Shown here in pieces: positions 24,498 to 33,634 of a DNA stretch of 38,560 nucleotides (the first letter of the stretch is position 1; each line of letters opens with the position of its first letter). The position numbers and the translations under genes are program-made. The DNA comes from JBAZOY01 sp041648505 (lineage in GTDB: Bacteria > Desulfobacterota > Syntrophia > Syntrophales > CG2-30-49-12), in the NCBI GenBank assembly GCA_041648505.1, contig JBAZOY010000019.1, forward strand, positions 1 through 38,560, given 5' to 3'. The notes below the pieces were generated by a model. The model was given only the letters and a program-made list of their open reading frames with translations. It did not search any database and was not told the origin of the DNA.

Positions 24498-24674
24498 AGT
24501 ATTCTCCTTTATCTATCGTAAGCTTAACATTTATAAATGAAGATTTATTTTTATTTAGAGCGACTTGTACCATAGTCTATCTCCGGAAATCAATCCGTCA
24601 TCGGGAAAATGGCGAAACGGGCAGCACAGGCAATTACCTTTGTGAACAGGTTTCCTTCGTCCTCCTAATACCAT

Positions 24675-27263
24675 CTAATAAGCCGTCGGCAAATCCTGAG
24701 ACATCCCCACTTGTGAAGAATATTTCCCATGCAAACCGTCAAATTTAGTATCGGTTTTCACAACCCTCATTATCCTTGCCGTCTCAATGTCCAGACCAAG
24801 AACAGATGTCAATACCTCTATAGGTCTGGCAGTTCCTTCCTCGCCGAAGCTTACCTCCATTAAAAGTCTATAGTTTTCTTTGTCAAGCTTGAGATTATCC
24901 ACAAAACGTCTGATATTTTTTGTGACCTTTTTCCCCTTCGCCTCTCTTATAACGGTAAATGTCTCGGCCTGAAGGAAACACTCTATTTTTTCAGTCATGG
25001 CAGACAGATCAGAAGCGGTAAATTTCCCCGGTATAAAAATCTGGTATGTAAATCCCCTGACCAGTCCAGATAATGCCTTCCCCAAGGGTACCCCCTGCAT
25101 GGCTACAACTTTCATGCCTGCCGGCAGGCGGGCATTGACTTTTCCCCTCAGGACATCCAACTCTACCCGAGGCTCCTGAATATATAAATCTGCATATTCA
25201 CCCATGCTCTCCAGTCCTACAGGGGTGGCAAAAGCAAACGATACCTTGGGATGGGGATGATAACCATACGAATAAATAAAGGAGATGCCGCTCTGATTGA
25301 GCGCCCGGATGAGGGCACCGGATATCTCAAGATGCGAGAGAAACCGTGATGGTCCAAGCTTTGTAAATTGAATCCTGAATCGCTTTCCCTCCGGGGATAA
25401 ATCCCTGCCTAGATATCCCGCGGTCGGGCAACCATGGTTTTCTGTCTCCGGGTTTTTTTCTCCGTCAATACCGGTACCGGGGCTATCCTCCCCGCTCACA
25501 GAAGGGAAAGAAGCGGCGGTAATAATGCGGATGGTGTCATGGTCACATACCCCGCAGTTATGACAAGCCCCCAGACGGCAGTCCGCCGTCGCCTCTCCGT
25601 GAAGTGCTTTCTTATTCTCTCCGACAAGAAATTCTCTATCGACCCCACTGTCTATCATGTCCCAGGGTAGAGATTCCGAAAAATCACGCCGCCGCAGGTA
25701 ATTATCAACGCTGATAGCCGACTCACGGATGGCCGCTTCCCAAAGGTCAAATCTGAATTGATCGCCCCAACCATCAAAACGGCATCCGAGATAAAATGCC
25801 CTCTCGATAAGCATCCCCAGGCTCTCGTCTCCCCTTGTCAGCACCCCTTCGAGAAGGCTCATCCGACTGTCATGCCATTTGATATTAAGATTCCGGGGGC
25901 ATTTTTTGAAAAAGCCCTGTTTCTCTATAGTCTCGTCCATGCCGATCTGGCGTTCCCACTGGAAGGGTGTGTGAGCTTTGGGTACGAAAGTGGAAAGACT
26001 GACCGTAACCTGCTTCTTGTTTTTCCCCGCACGTAGGACCTTGTAGCCGAGATCAAGGATACCACGCAAATCCTCATCTTCTTCTCCGGGCAGCCCCAGC
26101 ATAAAATAGAGCTTGATTGTATTCCAGCCCGCCTCAAAGATCGCTTCTGCCGTGGAAAGGAGGTCTCCCTCCGTGTTGCCCTTATTTATAATATTTCTCA
26201 ACCGCTGTGTCCCGGCCTCGGGCGCGAGGGTAAAACTCGTCTTCCGTACACGCTTGATATTCTCTATCAGATTCCGGGTAAGTGTCTCTGTCCTCAGTGA
26301 AGGCAGCGCCAGGGCCACCCTTTTTTTGAAGTACCGATTCATGAGTGTGGCCAGCAGGGGCTCTATCAGACTGTAATCGCCGGAGCTGAGGGACAGGAGC
26401 GATAATTCATCATGGCCTGTTTTTGACAGCATATCATCCGCCATCCGCAGGAGAACTTCGTAATTCCTCTCCCGAACGGGACGCCAGACCATGCCTGCCT
26501 GGCAGAAACGGCATCCCCTGGTACAACCTCTCGCTATCTCTAAATTGACCCGGTCATGAATGATCTTCATCAAAGGCACCAGCGGACTTTCAGGAAAGCA
26601 CCATTTATCCAGGTCGGAAACGATCCTTTTCCTTATCCGCTCCCCGCGAGTATGAACAGCGGGAACGTAAATCCCATCTATCGCAGTAAGGTCGTTGATA
26701 ATATGTTGTCTCTTATATCCCCTTTCTTTTCCCTCCATAACGGTATGGGCGATCTCGAGGATTACCTCCTCACCCTCACCTATTACAAAGGCATCTATAA
26801 AGGCCGACATGGGAGCCGGATTAAATACGCAGGGACCACCGGCGATGACGATGGGGTGCTCTTCTCTGCGGTCTTTTCCCCTTAGCGGAATACCACCTAA
26901 ATTCAGCATATTTAAAACATTGGTATAGGATAATTCATACTGGAGAGAAAATCCTACAACGTCAAATACATTCAGTGGCGTGCGCGACTCCAGTGAGGAT
27001 AAAGGTATATTGTTCTTCCTCATCTGCTGTTCCATATCCGGCCAGGGAGCGTAACACCTCTCCACGGCTATGGCGGGAACACTGTCCAGGATTGCATAAA
27101 GGATCTGGATACCCAGGTGAGACATCCCCACTTCATAGGTATCCGGAAAAACCAGAGCAAAACTCAACTTACATTTAAGCCTGTCTTTTCGAGAGGCATT
27201 AACCTCTCCTCCGATATATCGGCTCGGCTTTTCCACAGACAACAGTATTTCTTCCCAATTCAT
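24675..27263 (-). CDS. TIGR03960-type radical SAM protein fused to a DUF2344 (TIGR03936) domain
   Basis: The 862-residue chain has a B12-binding-like N-terminal region (about 30-200, with FPDTYEVGMSHLG). A radical SAM core follows with the CxxxCxxC motif in CTRGCRFC (Cys247, Cys251, Cys254). A Cys cluster occurs near residue 562-573 (CRLGACHNCGVC), which may bind a second metal centre. From about 629 to the end it is a DUF2344 domain beginning FRIQFTKLGPSRFLSHLE. Fusion of the two families is common in deltaproteobacteria; elsewhere they are adjacent genes, often near ribonuclease G or ribosomal genes. The substrate is unknown. Length and motifs are intact. Confidence 0.92.
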   Translation of the reverse strand: MNWEEILLSVEKPSRYIGGEVNASRKDRLKCKLSFALVFPDTYEVGMSHLGIQILYAILDSVPAIAVERCYAPWPDMEQQMRKNNIPLSSLESRTPLNVFDVVGFSLQYELSYTNVLNMLNLGGIPLRGKDRREEHPIVIAGGPCVFNPAPMSAFIDAFVIGEGEEVILEIAHTVMEGKERGYKRQHIINDLTAIDGIYVPAVHTRGERIRKRIVSDLDKWCFPESPLVPLMKIIHDRVNLEIARGCTRGCRFCQAGMVWRPVRERNYEVLLRMADDMLSKTGHDELSLLSLSSGDYSLIEPLLATLMNRYFKKRVALALPSLRTETLTRNLIENIKRVRKTSFTLAPEAGTQRLRNIINKGNTEGDLLSTAEAIFEAGWNTIKLYFMLGLPGEEDEDLRGILDLGYKVLRAGKNKKQVTVSLSTFVPKAHTPFQWERQIGMDETIEKQGFFKKCPRNLNIKWHDSRMSLLEGVLTRGDESLGMLIERAFYLGCRFDGWGDQFRFDLWEAAIRESAISVDNYLRRRDFSESLPWDMIDSGVDREFLVGENKKALHGEATADCRLGACHNCGVCDHDTIRIITAASFPSVSGEDSPGTGIDGEKNPETENHGCPTAGYLGRDLSPEGKRFRIQFTKLGPSRFLSHLEISGALIRALNQSGISFIYSYGYHPHPKVSFAFATPVGLESMGEYADLYIQEPRVELDVLRGKVNARLPAGMKVVAMQGVPLGKALSGLVRGFTYQIFIPGKFTASDLSAMTEKIECFLQAETFTVIREAKGKKVTKNIRRFVDNLKLDKENYRLLMEVSFGEEGTARPIEVLTSVLGLDIETARIMRVVKTDTKFDGLHGKYSSQVGMSQDLPTAY

Positions 27264-27327
27264 ATATTCTCCAGATGAGATTGCCGAAATGGCTTCGATC
27301 TTTACTTTATTGAGAGTGGCTCTGAGA

Positions 27328-29313
27328 TCATGCGGTTATAAGTGAATACAACCTGAGCAGTTCAGCAGTACTCCACGCCTGAGCAATGCAGCCATTTGGC
27401 CGATAAGGAGGGTCTCCGTCAAATATTTCAGATATACAGCCGATACCGGCAGTCTTGATATGTTGACTTAGAAAATACCGGATATGGTTGAGTAGAAATG
27501 CCTTCGCCGCGACCTTATCTCCAGCAACCTTTAGATAGGCTTCACCAAAATGACCCAGAAGCCACGGCCACACAGTTCCCTGGTGATAGGCCGAATCTCT
27601 TGAAACGGAATCGCCGTCGTATCTTCCTCTGTATCCCCTGTTCTCCGGGGAAAGTGTTCTAAGCCCCCATGGTGTGAGCAGGTGTTCCTTAACTTTATCA
27701 ACCACAAGAACCTGCTGGGAAGAGGTAAGAGGCGAAAAGGGAAGGGAGACAGCCAATATCTGATTCGGCCGTATCGCATGATCTAAAAAATCGCTGAAGA
27801 ATACATCTCCCAGATAACCCTCTCTCTCGATCCAGAAAGTATTACGGAATGACTGTTGAATCTTAGGGATTAGATCAGTAAAAGGAAATTCATGCTCATC
27901 AAAGCGTCCGGCAAGTTCGGCGGCAAAACAGATGGCATTGTACCAGAGAGCATTGACCTCCACCGGATACCCGCATCTCGAGATGCCGGGCATCCCCTCC
28001 ACCACCGCATCCATCCAGGTCAGGCATTTATCATTGCTTCCGGCATGGAGCAGGCCATTATCACTCATATAGACATTAAATATAGTTCCATTCATGAAAT
28101 GCCGGAGAATACTTTTCATAACCGGCCACATCCGGTGCCTGACCACTTCAATATCGCCTGTGTACTTGAGCAGTTGTTGAACAGCCCAGAAGTACCATAG
28201 AGAAGCATCCACGGAGTTATAGGCAATCTCCTTCTCATCATCGGGGGAATAATTAGGAAGGAGACCTTCTCTTGCAAATTCTCCGAAACAAGTCAGGATA
28301 TCAAGGCCTTCCTCTTTCCGACCGCAACAGAATGTCAGCCCCGGCAGGGAAATGAGAGCATCACGTCCCCACTCACCGAACCAGTGATATCCGGCAACGA
28401 TTGCCGGACGAGCTGACAGTGGTGTCTTGATCAGAAACTGCCGACCGGCAGTAATCAGGTTTCTAATATGAGGCTTATCTTTTTCCTCATAATCATCTAC
28501 GATCGCTTCATTGTAAGAGACCTCGCCAGTCCGTCTTGCCTCTTCAGTTGTCCATATCCTCTTCAGTTGTCCCCGCAGCATGTCCGTAGAACAGTATATG
28601 ATAATGACACTTCCTTTTCTTACGGGAATCTCAAGAACACCCGGTTGGAACAGATCCTCATGCCCTTCGAAACCCCGTTCCATCTCTACTGAGTATTCAA
28701 AATTGTTGTACCACACGGGAGAAGGAAAGAACTTAGACTTGGTATTAGTTTGAATGTAGAGGGACGGCATGCCTTCATACGGTTCGATCATGAATCCATT
28801 TTTTACGTCATGGGTCTTGATATGAAGGGAAATGTTTTGCCGGCAGAGGGCATGGTATCCCCGGTAGGCCAAAAATGGTCTCAGGCGAAGAACCCCTCCC
28901 GGACAATTTCCCATATCGTACCTGATAAGAACACTATTCTCACCGTGAAGCAGCATCACAGACTTGTGGATACACATTTCATCTATCCGATAGATAAATG
29001 TAGGATAGGGAACTAATTGAAATTCCTTCATAATGTTCCAGTTATGAGGAAAGAACACACCGGGATACTGGTGACATGAGAAAAAAAATTCGTTGCCTTT
29101 AATGAACAGGGAATCCTCAAACTTCGAAAGAAGGACATGCCTGCCCGGCGGTTTTTTGAGATTTGCCACCAGAAGGCCGTGATACCTCCTCGTATGACAG
29201 TTCAGGATGGTACTGGATGAGTAACCTCCCAGGCCGTTAGTTTCAAGCCACTCCAATCCCAGGGCATCCTTCAGGGAGAAATGAGAAACTCCTTCAATTC
29301 TGGCACGCATCAT
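27328..29313 (-). CDS. glycogen debranching enzyme (GH133-type amylo-alpha-1,6-glucosidase)
   Basis: The roughly 660-residue protein is the prokaryotic GDE type. The N-terminal domain shows ETNGLGGYSSSTI and HTRRYHGLLVA. The C-terminal (alpha/alpha)6 catalytic domain has HWFGEWGRDALISLPGL near residues 310-326, with the catalytic acids typical of GH133, and NALWYNA further on. It removes alpha-1,6 branches from glycogen-like polymers in the cytoplasm. I prefer the ATG at 29313, with GGGAGG about 12 bases upstream, over a GTG at 29346 that starts 6 bases past lolA. No glycogen synthase or phosphorylase is nearby. It probably shares a transcript with lolA. Confidence 0.92.
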   Translation of the reverse strand: MMRARIEGVSHFSLKDALGLEWLETNGLGGYSSSTILNCHTRRYHGLLVANLKKPPGRHVLLSKFEDSLFIKGNEFFFSCHQYPGVFFPHNWNIMKEFQLVPYPTFIYRIDEMCIHKSVMLLHGENSVLIRYDMGNCPGGVLRLRPFLAYRGYHALCRQNISLHIKTHDVKNGFMIEPYEGMPSLYIQTNTKSKFFPSPVWYNNFEYSVEMERGFEGHEDLFQPGVLEIPVRKGSVIIIYCSTDMLRGQLKRIWTTEEARRTGEVSYNEAIVDDYEEKDKPHIRNLITAGRQFLIKTPLSARPAIVAGYHWFGEWGRDALISLPGLTFCCGRKEEGLDILTCFGEFAREGLLPNYSPDDEKEIAYNSVDASLWYFWAVQQLLKYTGDIEVVRHRMWPVMKSILRHFMNGTIFNVYMSDNGLLHAGSNDKCLTWMDAVVEGMPGISRCGYPVEVNALWYNAICFAAELAGRFDEHEFPFTDLIPKIQQSFRNTFWIEREGYLGDVFFSDFLDHAIRPNQILAVSLPFSPLTSSQQVLVVDKVKEHLLTPWGLRTLSPENRGYRGRYDGDSVSRDSAYHQGTVWPWLLGHFGEAYLKVAGDKVAAKAFLLNHIRYFLSQHIKTAGIGCISEIFDGDPPYRPNGCIAQAWSTAELLRLYSLITA

Positions 29314-29351
29314 ACATAACCTACACCCTCCCGTGGTGATTTTCACTTTTA

Positions 29352-30041
29352 CTAAGGCATGTTGACTATCTCAACTCCTGGTGGCGGCGTAAAAGTGAAC
29401 AGCCCCGCAGATAGTTTATTGTTTACCATGATGTTCCTGAATCGGATACTCGTAACATTTCCATACATATCCGTAAAACTGCACTGCACGATATGAAAAT
29501 TACTTTTGTCAATTGTCAGGAAAATCTTCTGTATACTAAAAGTAGCATCTTTGGGCACCATGGTAAGCAGGTAGTTTCCATCCCCGTCAAAATGATCGGG
29601 CTGGGTAAAGCTTATCTGAAATTCATCCTGAAGTTTGCCGATGCCGGAGAAGAACCTGACAGCCGGCATTGATTTGAAAATACTTTCCACGTTCTGGACG
29701 TATAAGACGTGGTCTCCCGGAATATACAAAAATGCCTTCTGCTGGTTGATCACGATTTTCTTTGTTTTCGGCTTCTCGTAATCCCATAACATGTTCATTG
29801 GTTTTTTTAAGTAAAACATTCCTGTCTCCCGTTCTATTTTATCCACAGATTTAATAGTAACTTCATAAATGAACTGAGCTTTCAGGTCTTCTGTTTTTTC
29901 GTACCGTTCCTGTGTTTTAGCAATCACTTCTGAAAGAAGTTCTGATTTTGCCAGTGCCCCCGGCAAGACGAGAAAAAAGTTCAGCCACAGAGCTATAGAA
30001 ATACCAATAACAAACTGTCTGCGTTTTTTAAGAATCTTCAT
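29352..30041 (-). CDS. lolA: outer-membrane lipoprotein carrier LolA
   Basis: The 229-residue protein begins with a Sec signal peptide (basic MKILKKRRQ, hydrophobic core, ALA at 29-31 before Lys32). The mature part has the LolA start (TQERYEKTEDLKAQFIYEVT), then GMFYLKKPMNMLWDYEKP (74-91), which matches the conserved fold of the periplasmic carrier. It shuttles lipoproteins from LolCDE to the outer membrane, consistent with the lipoprotein gene at 233-712 and the LPS gene rfaE1. Deltaproteobacterial LolA paralogues with other cargo exist, so the exact role is inferred. Confidence 0.87.
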   Translation of the reverse strand: MKILKKRRQFVIGISIALWLNFFLVLPGALAKSELLSEVIAKTQERYEKTEDLKAQFIYEVTIKSVDKIERETGMFYLKKPMNMLWDYEKPKTKKIVINQQKAFLYIPGDHVLYVQNVESIFKSMPAVRFFSGIGKLQDEFQISFTQPDHFDGDGNYLLTMVPKDATFSIQKIFLTIDKSNFHIVQCSFTDMYGNVTSIRFRNIMVNNKLSAGLFTFTPPPGVEIVNMP

Positions 30042-30069
30042 CTAACCTGACATCCCCCCAATCTCCCTT

Positions 30070-30111
30070 TAAAATCCCCCGCCCCTTTCGAAAAAGAGAA
30101 GGGGGATTTTA
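30070..30111. repeat. GGGGGATTTT inverted repeat
   Basis: Perfect 11-bp arms (30070-30080, 30101-30111) with a 20-base centre that can pair further (CCTTTC with AGAAGG). Similar palindromes are common in deltaproteobacterial intergenic DNA as far as I recall. In either direction a few T follow the stem, so weak bidirectional terminator activity is possible. Confidence 0.5.
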
Positions 30112-30294
30112 TACTGTCTTTATATCGGCATGTGAAATAACTGTTTAATTGTAAACGACAAGTAGGGGAAAAAGATTTACAACTAATATAGAAATTAAGA
30201 GATTTATGTATCATCTTGTAATCATTGAGTTTATTTCTTGCCTAAACCTTATGCAATCTGGTATAAAATCGTTATAATTACATGCTTATCTAAG

Positions 30295-30340
30295 TTATCA
30301 ACATATTTATCAACAATCCTTTCCACACCTCTGTGGATTG
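30295..30340. promoter_or_regulatory. tandem DnaA-box-like 9-mers
   Basis: TTATCAACA at 30295-30303 and again at 30307-30315 differ from the DnaA box TTATCCACA by one base. CTTTCCACA at 30319-30327 differs by two. All three point the same way with an exact 12-base period. A reversed CAATCCACA follows at 30332-30340. This is the spacing seen in origin arrays, with AT-rich DNA on the left. The function is unproven. Confidence 0.4.
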
Positions 30341-30410
30341 CAGTCTCAAGTACCCTTAATATTCATTCGAGGCAGAACTGTATTGTAATGGATATATCTT
30401 CAGGGTTTCA

Positions 30411-31484
30411 TTACGATATCTTGACCCTCCAGCCAAAGGGATCCTCCTTTTCTCCATATTGAATCTCAAGTATCTCGTTGTACAACCGTTCGGTCAGAGA
30501 ACCCGTCTTCCCCCCGCCTATGGTGTGTACCTTCCCCTTATAACAGATATGACCAATAGGAGAAACAACCGCCGCCGTTCCAGAAGCGAAGACTTCTTTC
30601 AGTTTTCCACCGGCATAGGCGGACAGAATTTCATCCATCGCCAATGGTCTTTCCAGGACATTGATACCCCAGTTCCTGGCAATCTTTATAATAGAATCAC
30701 GGGTCACACCGGGAAGAATCGTCCCCGCAAGAGGAGGAGTGACCAGTTCGTCTTCTATAACAAAAAAGATATTACTGGTTCCTACTTCCTCCACATATTT
30801 CCTTTCAATAGCATCGAGCCACAATACCTGTGTATATCCCATCTCTATAGCTAATTTACTTGCATAGAGGCTGGCTGCATAATTACCCGCTGCCTTGCAA
30901 TACCCTGTCCCTCCCGGTGCAGAGCGGACATATTCCTCACTCACATATATTTTTGTGGGATTAAAACCCTCTTTATAGTAAGCACCCACAGGTCCTATAA
31001 TAATAAAAAAAAGATATTCATTGGAAGAATGGACACCGAGAGAGCCCTCTGTCGCGATCATCGTGGGACGGATATAGAGAGATGTCCCTCGGCCGTAAGG
31101 TATCCAGTCCTGATCTATGAGCACCAGTTTTTTCATAGCCTCGATAAACACTTCGTTATCAATGGTAGGCATGCAGAGCCTCTCCGCGGAAACATTCATA
31201 CGTTTAATGTTTTCGAAAGGCCTGAAGAGAAATATAGAGCCATCCCTTCCCCGGTATGCCTTCAAGCCCTCAAAGATTTCCTGCGCATAATGGAAGCACA
31301 TAGCCGTGGGATCAAGCGATAACGGTCGGTAAGGTTCTATCACGGCGTCATACCACCCCCTCTCAGAGTGATACTTCATCGTAAAGAAATGATCGGTAAA
31401 TATTTTTCCGAACCCCAGTTCGGACTCTTCGGCTGGTTTTGTCTTTCTTTTTTCCGGTGGAGTCGGAACGATCCTGATTTCCAT
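30411..31484 (-). CDS. ilvE: branched-chain amino acid aminotransferase (class IV PLP)
   Basis: The 357-residue length and motifs fit the long (type II, BCAT2-like) IlvE, which transfers amino groups between glutamate and Leu/Ile/Val in the last step of their synthesis. Visible are FHYAQEIFEGLKAY (64-77), RPTMIATEGSLGV, GTGYCKAAGNYAAS with the PLP lysine Lys197, and VLWLDAIERKYVEEVGTSN near 223-241. AGGGGG lies about 11 bases before ATG 31484. It stands between comM and the non-coding region at 30042-30410, with no other ilv genes nearby. D-amino-acid aminotransferase and lyase homologues of the fold are much shorter. Confidence 0.94.
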   Translation of the reverse strand: MEIRIVPTPPEKRKTKPAEESELGFGKIFTDHFFTMKYHSERGWYDAVIEPYRPLSLDPTAMCFHYAQEIFEGLKAYRGRDGSIFLFRPFENIKRMNVSAERLCMPTIDNEVFIEAMKKLVLIDQDWIPYGRGTSLYIRPTMIATEGSLGVHSSNEYLFFIIIGPVGAYYKEGFNPTKIYVSEEYVRSAPGGTGYCKAAGNYAASLYASKLAIEMGYTQVLWLDAIERKYVEEVGTSNIFFVIEDELVTPPLAGTILPGVTRDSIIKIARNWGINVLERPLAMDEILSAYAGGKLKEVFASGTAAVVSPIGHICYKGKVHTIGGGKTGSLTERLYNEILEIQYGEKEDPFGWRVKIS

Positions 31485-31593
31485 ATATACATCATCCCCC
31501 TAAGTTTTAAAGATATATAGCTTTTTATTCCTGCTGCCTGTAATTCAAACGCCGGACTTCAGACTTTTCCTCCCCTTCCGTCTAATGTCCGGA

Positions 31594-33123
31594 TCAAATC
31601 ATCCTTCTATCAAGATTTCTGTACTGGATGGCTTCTGCAACGTGACAGGAACGGATATCTCTTTCCCCTTCGATATCCGCAATGGTCCGGGCAACTTTTA
31701 ATATCCTCGTGTAGGCACGGGCACTAAATCCAAGTCTATCAATGGCCATCTCAATTAGTTTACGGGAATCTCCATCAATGATGCAATATTCCCTGATCTG
31801 TCTGTCAGACATCCGGGCGTTTAACAGGATGCCCTGACCGTTAAATCTATTCTTCTGTATTACCCTTGCCCTGCTAATCCTGTCTTTAATTATACCGGAA
31901 GACTCTCCCGTATACCTGCCCGTAAGGTCCCTGTATCTGATAGATGGTACCTCAATGTGAATATCTATTCTGTCTAAGAGAGGCCCTGAAATCCTCGCCT
32001 GATACTGGTGAATATGCTGGGGAGCGCAACGGCAGGCCCTGTGTGGATCGCCATAGTATCCGCATGGACAGGGATTCATTGCTGCTACCAGCATGAATTT
32101 TGCGGGATAAGTGGCGGCAATAGAAGACCTCGTAATCGTAACACTTCCACTCTCCAGGGGTTGCCTCAAAGCCTCCAGGACATTTTTTTTGAATTCCGGC
32201 AACTCATCGAGAAACAGGATGCCGTGATGGGCAAGACTGATCTCCCCGGGTTTGGGGATGTGTCCTCCCCCTACAAGCCCGGCATCCGAAACCGTATGGT
32301 GCGGAGCCCGAAAGGGCCTTGTCCCCAATAAAGAGTCTCTCTTTTCCAGTAGACCGGCAACGGAAAATATCTTTGTGGTTTCAATGGCCTCTTCTAAAGA
32401 AAGATCGGGAAGGATAGTAGAAAGACGCTGTGCCAGCATGGTTTTCCCTGAACCGGGAGGACCTACCATGATGATATTATGACCACCTGCCGCCGCAACC
32501 TCCAGCGCCCTTTTTGCCTGATCCTGTCCCCGTATTTCATCGAAATCAAAAGGATAATGAAGGTTGTTCTTGAAGACCTCGGCTATATCTATCTTCAGGG
32601 GCTCTATCTCTCTGTTCCCGTTCAAAAATTCGACCACATCAGATAAAGTCTCAACGGGGACAACATCAATTGCCTCTACCATAGCCGCCTCAAGGGCATT
32701 CTCTGACGGGACTATAATGCCCTTTATTCCCGTTTCCTTTGCCTGAAACGCCACGGAAATGACTCCATGCACACCCTTAATCCTGCCATCTAATGACAAC
32801 TCTCCGGTCAGGACATAGTCCGGAAGGAGGTCGGACTTGATAATCCCTTCTGCCGCCAGGATACCCACTGCAATAGGCAGGTCAAAACCGGTGCCTTCCT
32901 TTTTGATATCAGCCGGAGCGAGATTTACGGTAACATGGTTTCTGGGAAATCTATAGCCGGAATTTTTTATGGCTGCCTTGATCCGGTCCTTACTTTCCCT
33001 GACTGCCACATCGGGTAGCCCTACTGTAGAAAAACGGGGAAGACCGGCAGATATATCCACCTCTACATCAACGGGATAAGAATCTATACCGATAACGGTA
33101 GTGCTGATGACTTTTACAATCAC
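31594..33123 (-). CDS. comM: YifB/ComM-family Mg-chelatase-like AAA+ ATPase
   Basis: The 509-residue protein has an N-terminal Lon-protease-like domain (ISTTVIGIDSYPVDVEVDI, GLPRFSTVGLPDVAVRES). An AAA+ module follows with Walker A GPPGSGKT (221-228) and Walker B GILFLDELPEF (about 303-313). A zinc-binding CPCGYYGDPHRACRC is followed by SGPLLDRIDIHIEVP. ComM is known as a hexameric helicase promoting branch migration during natural transformation, and is widespread in non-competent bacteria too. The start is a GTG at 33123 with AGGGA 8 bases upstream. Complete and of normal length. Confidence 0.94.
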   Translation of the reverse strand: MIVKVISTTVIGIDSYPVDVEVDISAGLPRFSTVGLPDVAVRESKDRIKAAIKNSGYRFPRNHVTVNLAPADIKKEGTGFDLPIAVGILAAEGIIKSDLLPDYVLTGELSLDGRIKGVHGVISVAFQAKETGIKGIIVPSENALEAAMVEAIDVVPVETLSDVVEFLNGNREIEPLKIDIAEVFKNNLHYPFDFDEIRGQDQAKRALEVAAAGGHNIIMVGPPGSGKTMLAQRLSTILPDLSLEEAIETTKIFSVAGLLEKRDSLLGTRPFRAPHHTVSDAGLVGGGHIPKPGEISLAHHGILFLDELPEFKKNVLEALRQPLESGSVTITRSSIAATYPAKFMLVAAMNPCPCGYYGDPHRACRCAPQHIHQYQARISGPLLDRIDIHIEVPSIRYRDLTGRYTGESSGIIKDRISRARVIQKNRFNGQGILLNARMSDRQIREYCIIDGDSRKLIEMAIDRLGFSARAYTRILKVARTIADIEGERDIRSCHVAEAIQYRNLDRRMI

Positions 33124-33223
33124 CTGATAATCCCTGATATGTTTGACTCAGCCCCATCTATGGTAACAGGCACTTTATCCGCCCCTGCTTCATTTCACCC
33201 CTTCAATCCATTTTCATCTATTC

Positions 33224-33586
33224 CTAAAATGCCTTGGCTTCCTCAACTTTCAATTTCACCACATGCTTCACTTTACCCTTGGAAGCATACTCCTTGCTGA
33301 AACTCTCAAAAACTGCCCCTTCCGTCAGGATCTCGGCCTGTCCCTGGACACGCCAGCCTTTTCGTGAAGCAGCATCAAGACCGATAACCGCCACCCTGGG
33401 GTTTTCTTTAATATTAGCAATGGTACGTGGTGAAAACAAATCGGCAAATACCACGTGCTCATCATCCAGGACACGGAAGGAACCCTTGGCTGAAACATTG
33501 GGCGATCCATCCTTTCCGGCTGTGGCCACAAAGGCCGGCCCGATTTCCGCAATCGCTTTTTTTACATCTTCTGTCATTTTCGCCAT
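33224..33586 (-). CDS. pyridoxamine 5'-phosphate oxidase-like FMN-binding protein
   Basis: This 120-residue split-barrel protein starts at ATG 33586 (MAKMTEDVKKAIAEI) with GGAGAG just upstream. Motifs typical of the small flavin-binding PPOX group are AFVATAGKDGSPNVSAKG (24-41), VFADLFSPRTIANIKENPRVAV and the GWRVQGQAEILTEG strand pair. Members bind FMN or F420 and have varied or unknown substrates; true PdxH is about 215 residues with extra motifs, so this is not PdxH. It stands between comM and trpA with a 48-base gap after trpA. Confidence 0.85.
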   Translation of the reverse strand: MAKMTEDVKKAIAEIGPAFVATAGKDGSPNVSAKGSFRVLDDEHVVFADLFSPRTIANIKENPRVAVIGLDAASRKGWRVQGQAEILTEGAVFESFSKEYASKGKVKHVVKLKVEEAKAF

Positions 33587-33634
33587 ATCTGCTCTCCTCA
33601 TTTTGAAATAACGAGTTATTGAGAAGCCCCAGAA

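Larger units (their letters stand above)
30042..30410. other. 369-bp intergenic region with palindrome and DnaA-box-like cluster
   Basis: No gene is visible. TAAAATCCCCC (30070-30080) and GGGGGATTTTA (30101-30111) form an inverted repeat around a loop; it might terminate ilvE transcripts or be a dispersed repeat. The stretch 30121-30290 is AT-rich. From 30295 to 30340 there is a cluster of TTATCCACA-like 9-mers, described separately. Confidence 0.6.

Noticed and set aside
30286..30340. Calling this the chromosomal origin outright
   Set aside because: No change of gene direction or dnaA/dnaN neighbourhood is visible, so it is reported only as a DnaA-box-like array.
33234..33611. A + strand open frame of 125 codons exactly opposite the PPOX-like gene
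   Set aside because: It mirrors the codon pattern of the minus gene, has no ribosome binding site and no recognisable motif.
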